From: JBDLSY01 sp043777895
Lineage (GTDB): Bacteria; Pseudomonadota; Gammaproteobacteria; Burkholderiales; Burkholderiaceae_C
DNA: 12,692 nt
Assembly (NCBI GenBank): GCA_043777895.1
Contig: JAYWHD010000042.1
Location: 1-12,692 of the forward strand
Direction: 5' to 3'
The notes below the pieces were generated by a model. The model did not search any database, was not told the origin of the DNA, and saw only the letters and a list, made by a program, of their open reading frames with translations. Position numbers and translations under genes: made by a program. This document shows, piece by piece, positions 7,455 to 12,692 of the stretch; positions within the stretch are counted from its first letter, which is position 1, and the number at the start of each line of letters is the position of its first letter.

Positions 7455-7487
7455 TTATCTTAAATAAAAAATAAGATAACTATTTTT
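7455..7487 (+). terminator. Probable terminator after ygfA
   Basis: TTATCTTA (7455-7462) and TAAGATAA (7472-7479) form a perfect 8-bp stem around a 9-nt A-rich loop, followed by CTATTTTT. The stem is AT-rich and so weak, but position and T-tail fit a Rho-independent terminator for the folate gene. Confidence 0.5.
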
Positions 7488-7759
7488 GACGGCATATATT
7501 TTCCGCTGCACTGTGTGATTTGCATTGCATCTTCATGATGCCAATTTTTTGTTTAGCTGTTAAGCTAATACGTCCCACAATACGTATTTACTTAAACATT
7601 TTTTGCTATTCTTGATAATGGCTTTTTTCTTGAACTACCCTGAATCAAAGATGGCTTCAGATGATCCACGACTAAATATAAACGTATCAATGTCATCATA
7701 GCTGGCGGCTTCGTCTTCGGATAATACTGTATATTTACGGATTAAGTACAGTCATCAAG
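7488..7759. other. Intergenic stretch with a possible gene remnant on the - strand
   Basis: No intact gene is visible between ygfA and the methyltransferase. On the - strand 7751-7635 is open for 38 codons and ends in TAG. Its translation includes VLSEDEAASYDDIDTF and ends FSRGSSEAIFDSG, which reads like real protein, and its GC-richer codons differ from the surrounding DNA. It has no usable start and is preceded by an in-frame TGA, so at best it is the 3' tail of a lost gene. I do not recognise the family. Confidence 0.3.
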
Positions 7760-7778
7760 TGATTTTATGGTAAAATCA
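7760..7778. promoter_or_regulatory. 19-bp inverted repeat, candidate operator of the methyltransferase HTH
   Basis: TGATTTTATGGTAAAATCA is a perfect 8+3+8 inverted repeat ending 38 bp before the methyltransferase ATG. TATAAA at 7782-7787 is a possible -10 just beside it. Methyltransferases of the EcoRII/SsoII group carry an N-terminal helix-turn-helix that binds an inverted repeat in their own promoter and represses it, so this site is the natural candidate here. Binding is inferred, not shown. Confidence 0.55.
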
Positions 7779-7816
7779 GGGTATAAAACGGATATATAAA
7801 CTGAGATGAATTTACC

Positions 7817-9133
7817 ATGAAAAAAGAATCACCCCTTTTTACTGATTTAGAATGCTTTATTTCTACACCTGAAGCTATCTTTATAAAAAATAAACGCCTA
7901 AGTATGGGTTTAGGTTGTGCTGAATTTGCCTGCTTATTAGGTATGAAAGCAAATGGTGAGCGAACTGTTCGTGGCTGGGAATCTGGTGAACATATGCCAA
8001 GCACAGTTACTTTAACCAGAATCAAAACATTGTCTAATTGTGTCCCATTCAAATCAAATATTACTAGTTCATTTCGTTTTATTGATTTGTTTTCAGGCAT
8101 AGGTGGCATACGATTACCCTTTCAAGAATTAGGTGGGCAATGTGTGTTCAGCTCAGAATGGGATAAATTTGCACAACGAACTTATGCAGCAAACTTTGGT
8201 GAAATACCACATGGAGATATAACTTTAATCTCTGAAACTGAGATTCCTGACCATGATTTATTGGTAGCAGGCTTTCCATGTCAAGCATTTTCACAAGCAG
8301 GCTTAAAACAAGGTTTTAACGATACACGTGGCACAATGTTTTTTGAAATCCAACGAATTTTAGAAGAAAAACGCCCTAAAGCATTTTTATTAGAGAACGT
8401 TAAGCAGTTAAAAAGTCATGATAAAGGCAGAACGCTCAATACCATATTAAATATATTACGTGGTCAGCAGACAAGTCAATCACCATTAAGTATTCAAGTC
8501 GGTATGGAACTATTTAATAAAACACAACAAGCCTTAGCTTCACATTTAAATTATTGGGTAGATATTAAAGTATTACGTGCCGCAGATTTTGGCGTGCCGC
8601 AAAATCGTGAACGGATCTTTATTGTTGGTTTTAATTTAGATTACTTTGGGGTAACTACTCCCTTTGATAAATGGTTTACTTGGCCTGAACCACCCAAAAA
8701 ACCAACTTGTGTCGGTGATATTTTGGAACACATACGCTCTCCGAATATAGATCTATCTGAATACACTATTTCTGATAAGCTTTGGGTAGGTCATCAGCGA
8801 CGTAAACAACAGCATCGTAATAAAGGTAATGGGTTTGGTTATAGCTTGTACCAAGCAAATGATGCTTATACCAATACATTAAGCGCACGCTACTACAAAG
8901 ATGGCTCAGAAATCTTAATAGACCAAAGTCAATTTGGGAAAAACCCACGCAGGCTAACACCACGTGAATGCGCTCGCTTACAAGGATTTCCTGAAAATTT
9001 TGTAATAGATGCAGTGTCTAAAGGGCAAATGTATAAACAGTTTGGTAATTCAGTATCTATGCCAGTCATACGTGCATTAGCAAAGGAAATTCAGCATACT
9101 TTAAAATATGCTGAGGCTATGCGTACCTCTTAA
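7817..9133 (+). CDS. DNA (cytosine-5) methyltransferase, Dcm/EcoRII group, with N-terminal HTH
   Basis: The 438-residue enzyme transfers a methyl group from SAM to C5 of cytosine and protects the host from the adjacent endonuclease. Residues about 17-75 form an XRE-like helix-turn-helix (IKNKRLSMGL, AEFACLLG, RTVRGWESGEHMPS). Catalytic motifs are all present in order: motif I FIDLFSGIGGIRLPF (88-102), motif IV FPCQAFSQAG with nucleophile C155, motif VI ENV (193-195), motif VIII QNRERIFIVGF, motif IX RRLTPRECARLQGFP, motif X QFGNSVSMPVIRALA. The target-recognition region contains KGNGFGYSL and TNTLSARYYKDGSEIL, shared with Dcm and EcoRII-like enzymes, pointing to CCWGG or CCNGG. It ends in a 4-bp tail-to-tail overlap with the endonuclease. 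The HTH probably makes it its own repressor and perhaps the controller of the nuclease. Nothing is missing, so it should be active. Confidence 0.95.
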   Translation: MKKESPLFTDLECFISTPEAIFIKNKRLSMGLGCAEFACLLGMKANGERTVRGWESGEHMPSTVTLTRIKTLSNCVPFKSNITSSFRFIDLFSGIGGIRLPFQELGGQCVFSSEWDKFAQRTYAANFGEIPHGDITLISETEIPDHDLLVAGFPCQAFSQAGLKQGFNDTRGTMFFEIQRILEEKRPKAFLLENVKQLKSHDKGRTLNTILNILRGQQTSQSPLSIQVGMELFNKTQQALASHLNYWVDIKVLRAADFGVPQNRERIFIVGFNLDYFGVTTPFDKWFTWPEPPKKPTCVGDILEHIRSPNIDLSEYTISDKLWVGHQRRKQQHRNKGNGFGYSLYQANDAYTNTLSARYYKDGSEILIDQSQFGKNPRRLTPRECARLQGFPENFVIDAVSKGQMYKQFGNSVSMPVIRALAKEIQHTLKYAEAMRTS

Positions 9134-9903
9134 TTCTTTGAATCTCTAATAATTAGGCTATCCCATAATAAATTATTAGCACGCCATTGTGAATATAAAC
9201 GTGAATTACCTTCATACATACCGCTATCAAAAAATACGATGCCTTTTTTTACCAAGTTTATCCAATTATCATAACTAATCGGTACACCAAACTCTATTGT
9301 TTCATATACCCCGTCTATATTTTTTAGGCATCTAAACCAACCGCTTTGATTGAATTTACGCTCTACTTTTGCTTGAATACTAGCACAGTCCCAGCGTGCT
9401 AAAACAATTACTTCACGCTGAAGTTCTATAGGTATAAGCATACTTTTTTGACTGCGCTCATCGTGTAAAAAGTCATATAAAGCCAAAATATTATTGTGTT
9501 CATCAACTTTCAAATACTGCCCAAATAAATTAGGAACATCAATTTTCGGTACAGGAGAACCAGACCAAGAATATCGACCTGCTTTTTTCTCATTGGCTTT
9601 GCCAAATATGTGTAAAAATTGACTCTTGTTTATCTTTCTGTTTGGATCTTTAAATATGTAATAATCAGCAGACCAATCACCAAAAGTAGTTTTACTAGGT
9701 GTTTGCTTTTTCATTTCAAACCCAAATAAATCTGGGGTATTACTACTATTTGCAGCAATACCCATCTGCTTTTCAAGCCAATGACCTTCTTTACCTGAAT
9801 GTTTGGTATTAGATTGTGATGTATCTGGTAATTTTCCTTTTACGTGTTCATTAAAACGTTTAATAATTAATTGCTTATTATCTTCTACTTGATTATTTAC
9901 CAT
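9130..9903 (-). CDS. Type II restriction endonuclease, MvaI/BcnI-like
   Basis: The predicted nuclease cuts DNA not modified by the neighbouring methyltransferase. Numbered from the ATG at 9903 (257 residues), the segment GKEGHWLEKQMGIAANSSN (38-56) leads into PDLFGFEMKKQTP. This gives a PD-(D/E)XK site with E44, D58, E63 and K65, the arrangement seen in MvaI/BcnI-family enzymes, which cleave CCWGG or CCSGG as monomers. That target agrees with the Dcm-like recognition region of the methyltransferase. The frame is open up to 9981, but the extra 26 residues (MNWVRYTWAKSSFLCYVCDF...) are not conserved-looking and run into the junction repeat, while the ATG at 9903 has AAGAG about 8 bp upstream, so I prefer the short start. 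The family assignment is from the active-site layout and partner; exact specificity cannot be read. Confidence 0.82.
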   Translation of the reverse strand: MVNNQVEDNKQLIIKRFNEHVKGKLPDTSQSNTKHSGKEGHWLEKQMGIAANSSNTPDLFGFEMKKQTPSKTTFGDWSADYYIFKDPNRKINKSQFLHIFGKANEKKAGRYSWSGSPVPKIDVPNLFGQYLKVDEHNNILALYDFLHDERSQKSMLIPIELQREVIVLARWDCASIQAKVERKFNQSGWFRCLKNIDGVYETIEFGVPISYDNWINLVKKGIVFFDSGMYEGNSRLYSQWRANNLLWDSLIIRDSKN

Positions 9904-9980
9904 TTCATATACTCTTTTAAAAAAATCACAAACATAGCATAAAAAGCTACTCTTCGCCCATGTGTATCTAACCCAATTCA

Positions 9981-10029
9981 TTCATAAATTGAGTGTTAGC
10001 GCATAGGGGTAACGGCGTAAATTTATGAA
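9981..10029. repeat. 10-bp inverted repeat at the junction of the type II cassette and the Res remnant
   Basis: TTCATAAATT (9981-9990) and AATTTATGAA (10020-10029) are perfect inverted repeats around a 29-nt centre. The repeat lies between the upstream side of the endonuclease and the first readable codons of the Res remnant, where base composition switches from about one-third to about half G+C. It may be a recombination scar, the end of a small mobile element, or a regulatory hairpin. No matching copy is visible at the other side of the cassette. Confidence 0.6.
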
Positions 10030-10465
10030 GTGTGCTAGGCTTAATTGTGTACGAGCGTTTGCTGGATGCGCTGTGCGGCAAAACGGTTGAAGCCAGCGAT
10101 GAAGGCGGCGTTCAAGGAAGCAAACTAGCGCCAAGCCGAGATTTTGCCCAATCCGATTTGGCGCGGTACGCCGAGCTGTTTATCCCTGCGGCACACCGCG
10201 ATGCGGTGCTGGGCTTTGTGCGGGGCAATGTGTGCAAACGCGAGGAAATCGGGCTTAAAACCACAGGCAATGGCGTGATTGCCCTATGCAATTGGCACGT
10301 ACTGGTCGAGGCAGATGAAGTGAATAACGATGTAGATGAAGAGAGCATTCACGCTGAAGGCGCTGATTTAGTGCCTAGCGAGATAGCGCGGCGTGTGCTG
10401 CCACTTACTCCAAGTCGTACTGCTAATGGTAATACGCTAGACATACTGGATAGGCGCTCACTACG
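10029..10465 (+). pseudogene. Type III Res-like helicase-nuclease, 5'-truncated fragment
   Basis: An open frame beginning right after an in-frame TGA (10026-10028) encodes VYERLLDALCGKTVEA, then FIPAAHRDAVLGFVRGNVCK, GNGVIALCNWHVLVEADE and TPSRTANGNTLDILDRRSL. I read this as the interior of the helicase half of a DEAD/DEAH type III Res-like restriction protein, ahead of the DEAH box. There is no Walker A region, so the 5' part of the gene is gone. The frame stays open to 10619, but past about 10460 it is out of register with the rest of the gene, whose correct frame resumes with AESKKSRF. G+C is clearly higher than in the type II cassette to the left. The GTG at 10032 is only a nominal start. 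Confidence 0.75.
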
Positions 10466-11464
10466 ATGGCAGAATCTAAAAAAAGCCGCTTTGTACAGGT
10501 GGATTTTTCAGCCACGCCTTACGTGGATGCAGGCACAGCAAAAAAACCGCGTAAAGAATACTTTCCGCACATCATTACGGATTTTGACCTTAAAACCGCG
10601 ATGCGTTTGGGTTTGGTGAAATCGCTGGTGCTGGATAAGCGCAAAGAGCTGGCAGCATTACCGCTGGACTTCAATGCCGAGCGCGACCCTAGCGGTAAAA
10701 CCGTAATTGGTTTAAGCGAGGGACAACGGGTGATGCTGCGGGCGGGTTTGCACAAGTTGCAAAAGCTTGAAGCTGATTTTGCGGGCATTGATGCCAAGCG
10801 CCGCCCCAAAATGCTGGTGGTGTGCGAGGACACAGCGGTGTCGCCTTTTGTAGCCGAGTTTGTGCACAACGAGTTAAACGACCCGCAAGCGGCGATGACG
10901 ATTGATTCAGGTAAAAAAGCCGAGTTAAGCGATAAAGAATGGGCGGTGGTGCGCGGGCAATTGTTCAACGTAGACCGCCATGCTACGCCGCGTGTGATTG
11001 TGAGTGTGCTGATGCTGCGCGAAGGGTTTGATGTGAACAATATTTGCGTTATCGTGCCGCTACGCGCCAGCGGGGCGCAAATTTTGCTGGAGCAAACCAT
11101 TGGGCGCGGCTTGCGCCTGATGTGGCGCGACAGCGATTACGACGACATTAAGCGCGAGAACCGCGCATTGCTGAAAGCGAACAAAGCGCCGAATAGCTTG
11201 ATTGATGTGTTGTCCATCGTTGAGCATCCGATGTTCAACACTTTTTATGCCGACTTGATGGCAGAAGGTTTGGCGGGCGAAACCGACGAAGGCGACGATG
11301 CAACTTCGGGTACGGGCGACATGATGACGGTGCATTTACGTGAGGATTATGCGCCGCTAGATTTTGGCATTCCGTTCATCGTGCAAGAAGAAGAGCAGTT
11401 CACCGAGCACCGCGAGATTGACATCAGCGCCTTACCAGCGTTCACCGCTTTGAGTTTGGCGTAG
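10466..11464 (+). pseudogene. Type III Res-like helicase-nuclease, helicase fragment ending at an amber codon
   Basis: This 332-codon piece carries the second half of the superfamily 2 helicase: motif III SAT in VDFSATPY (10508-10516), FPHIITDFDLKTAMRLGLV, then PRVIVSVLMLREGFDVNN (motif V region) and QTIGRGLRLMWR (motif VI, arginine finger). In relatives a segment with an NDEAHH (DEAH) box stands between LDRRSLR and AESKKSRF; here those are adjacent and in different frames, so motif II has been deleted. The piece ends at TAG (11462-11464), but the same frame stays open beyond with continuing homology (LQALLGKGDSFVSQDLQ), so the stop is a nonsense mutation rather than the gene's natural end. 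The ATG at 10466 could in principle allow re-initiation, but without Walker A and DEAH no ATPase activity is expected. Confidence 0.8.
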
Positions 11465-12457
11465 CTGCAAGCCCTGCTGGGCAAGGGCGATAGTTTTGTG
11501 TCGCAAGACTTGCAAAGCAGCACGCTATTTGGCGACTACCGCGTGAACGGTGCGGTGATGAATGTGAACAGTTACAACGACTTTTTAAGCCGTATGACAC
11601 GCCGAATTTCACAGGCTTTAAGCCAACCGCTTAAAGGCAATCGTGTGGCACAGCACGCCAAAATCCCTTATTTGCAAGTTAATACCGCGCAATTGGCGGG
11701 CTGGTTAGACGATTATATTTGGACTGGGTTATTTGGTAAATCGTTTAATCCTTTAAACGCTATTGATTCGACGGCGATTTACGAGAATTGGCGCATTTTA
11801 CTGTTGCAATCGGTGCAAGAGCATATTACTAAGGTGTTTGCTGAAGCTTTGCTGGAAGCCGAGGAGCAGTGGGTTCACGGTGCAACGCGGGTGCTATATC
11901 GCCAGTTGTCAGATGTGAAATCATTACCTATGCGTGCCAGCAATTCACTGGAACTAAGCAAAAGCATGTATACCCATACGACCTATCCGACGCACAGCGG
12001 CGGTTTAGAGCGCACACTGATGCTTTGGGCGCAGCAAGACAGCGAGGTCGCGGCGCTATGCAAAATCCATGAAGTACGGCATGATGCTGCGCGGTTACGC
12101 TATGTGAAAGAGGACGGTTTACCCGCCTTTTATGTACCTGATTTTTTGATTCGCGTGGGCAATTTAAACGGTGCAGACGTTGTAAACAGTGGTAGTACGG
12201 TTTATTTAGTGGAAACCAAGGCGCAAGGGCAGCTCAGTAGCCCGAATGTGCAGCGCAAGCTAAAAGCTGCTGTGGCTTGGTGCGAGCGGATTAACGGCGT
12301 GGCGGCCGAACAGCGCCGCTACGAAACATGGCATTATGTTTTGCTGGGAGAAAGCGTGGTGGTACAGTGGCAAAGCGGGGGTAAGCGCTGTAGTGAGCTA
12401 CTTTCGTTTTCTAAATTAAGAAATGCTTGGTGTAATGAGCAACAAAAACTGGTTTAA
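11465..12457 (+). pseudogene. Type III Res-like helicase-nuclease, C-terminal nuclease fragment
   Basis: This is the in-frame continuation after the amber codon, with a GTG at 11498 as possible restart (319 residues). It contains DLQSSTLFGDYRVNG, MTRRISQALSQPL, GGLERTLMLWAQQD and the nuclease site near its end: DGLPAFYVPDFLIR with D at nt 12140-12142, then YLVETKAQ with E at 12212-12214 and K at 12218-12220, a PD-(D/E)XK motif. It closes with NVQRKLKAAVAWCERIN and WHYVLLGESV. This half is undamaged after the stop, so decay is probably recent, or the fragment is translated on its own. Substrate DNA and cognate methyltransferase are not in the window. The assignment to the Res-like family is good; the exact subfamily is from memory of related proteins. 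Confidence 0.78.
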
Positions 12458-12548
12458 ATTTAAAATAAAATGCTTGTCTAATCTTATTTTAATTTGTATT
12501 CATTTTTGATTAATTTTAAGTTAATTTTAAAACTATCAGTCATTTGAC

Positions 12549-12577
12549 TTGCACAAAGTATAGAATTGTTTTATAAT
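12549..12577 (+). promoter_or_regulatory. Probable rrn promoter
   Basis: A perfect -10 TATAAT (12572-12577) sits 17 bp after TTGCAC (12549-12554). The better -35-like TTGACT (12544-12549) would give a 22-bp spacer, which is too long. The sequence just upstream is nearly all A/T, as expected for an rrn UP element. Transcription would begin near 12584. Confidence 0.6.
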
Positions 12578-12635
12578 TTCTTTCTTCGCAAACAAGACAC
12601 AAATAAAACGGTGTTTAGTAATAGAAAAAGCGAAA

Positions 12636-12650
12636 GTTCTTTAACAATTA
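12636..12650 (+). promoter_or_regulatory. boxA antitermination site of rRNA leader
   Basis: GTTCTTTAACAATTA closely matches the E. coli rrn boxA region (GCTCTTTAACAATTT). boxA RNA recruits NusB-NusE (S10) so that RNA polymerase resists Rho in the untranslated rRNA transcript. It implies a 16S gene on the + strand just past the window, although the same element also occurs in 16S-23S spacers. Confidence 0.85.
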
Positions 12651-12692
12651 GACAGTCGATAAGCGTGGGCGCTGTACAAACTACAGTAAACG

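Larger units (their letters stand above)
12458..12692 (+). other. rRNA operon upstream region and leader
   Basis: The gap after the Res remnant is an AT-rich stretch (about 12458-12543, UP-element-like), a sigma70-type promoter, then a leader with a boxA antitermination site. The 16S gene itself is not reached. The AGACAGTCGATAAGCGTGGG segment after boxA resembles the AGACAATCTGTGTGGGCACT of E. coli rrn leaders, which pairs around 16S for processing. I see no tRNA or protein gene here. Confidence 0.75.

Noticed and set aside
9912..9928. A degenerate second copy of the methyltransferase operator in front of the endonuclease start (TGATTTT...TAAAAGAG on the - strand).
   Set aside because: Only the left half matches; the spacer is 2 bp shorter and the stretch is a run of A/T that would produce such a match by chance.
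9904..9981. The endonuclease N-terminal extension of 26 residues (start at 9981).
   Set aside because: The ATG at 9903 has a ribosome-binding site and the extension reaches the junction inverted repeat, so it is probably untranslated.
9995..10016. An integron attC-like site suggested by GTTAGCG and TAAC near the junction.
   Set aside because: The core GTTRRRY/RYYYAAC pairs do not match and there is no integrase or cassette array.
10466..10619. Continuation of the first Res fragment's frame past 10465 (WQNLKKAALYRWIFQP...).
   Set aside because: It is the frame-shifted shadow of the true Res frame, which reads AESKKSRFVQVDFSATPY over the same bases.

Overview
The window looks like accessory DNA from an AT-rich gammaproteobacterium. 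The evidence is a Slt70-type soluble lytic transglycosylase next to a ygfA-type 5-formyltetrahydrofolate cyclo-ligase, a multi-copy-type Rpn/PDDEXK_2 gene with an EG(I/K)AEG-type tail, and an rrn leader with a proteobacterial boxA (TTCTTTAACA) at the right edge. Sulfur-oxidising filamentous lineages (Beggiatoa/Thiothrix-like) would fit, but this is a guess from gene style, not a placement.

Region 1 (1-4327, + strand) holds three genes in one direction. The first is a MoxR/RavA-family AAA+ ATPase, cut by the left edge of the window. Its usual C-terminal accessory region is replaced by a repetitive GLUG-like beta-helix domain. The second joins an N-terminal LRAT-like (NlpC/P60-superfold) Cys-His domain to a ViaA-type helical region and VWA domain. 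The third is an Rpn/PDDEXK_2 nuclease. MoxR ATPases work with VWA partners (RavA-ViaA is the model), so the first two genes almost certainly encode partners. The unusual part is what is fused to each of them. This is the best candidate here for an undescribed system.

Region 2 (4328-7418) is housekeeping. A 324-bp AT-rich gap is followed by slt on the - strand, then a 100-bp divergent intergenic region with a perfect 12-bp palindrome, then ygfA on the + strand.

Region 3 (7419-9981) is a type II restriction-modification pair: a Dcm/EcoRII-group cytosine-5 methyltransferase with an N-terminal helix-turn-helix, and an MvaI/BcnI-like endonuclease in tail-to-tail overlap. Both point to a CCWGG or CCNGG target. 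A 19-bp inverted repeat in front of the methyltransferase is a plausible autoregulatory operator.

Region 4 (about 10030-12457) is a decayed, GC-richer gene for a type III Res-like helicase-nuclease. It lacks its 5' part with Walker A, has an out-of-frame deletion where the DEAH box should be, and carries an in-frame amber codon. Its helicase motif VI and C-terminal PD-(D/E)XK motif are still readable. The AT-rich type II cassette lies exactly where the missing 5' part would be, with a 10-bp inverted repeat at the junction, which suggests one restriction system displaced another. After an AT-rich UP-like stretch, the window ends in the promoter and boxA leader of an rRNA operon whose 16S gene lies beyond the edge.
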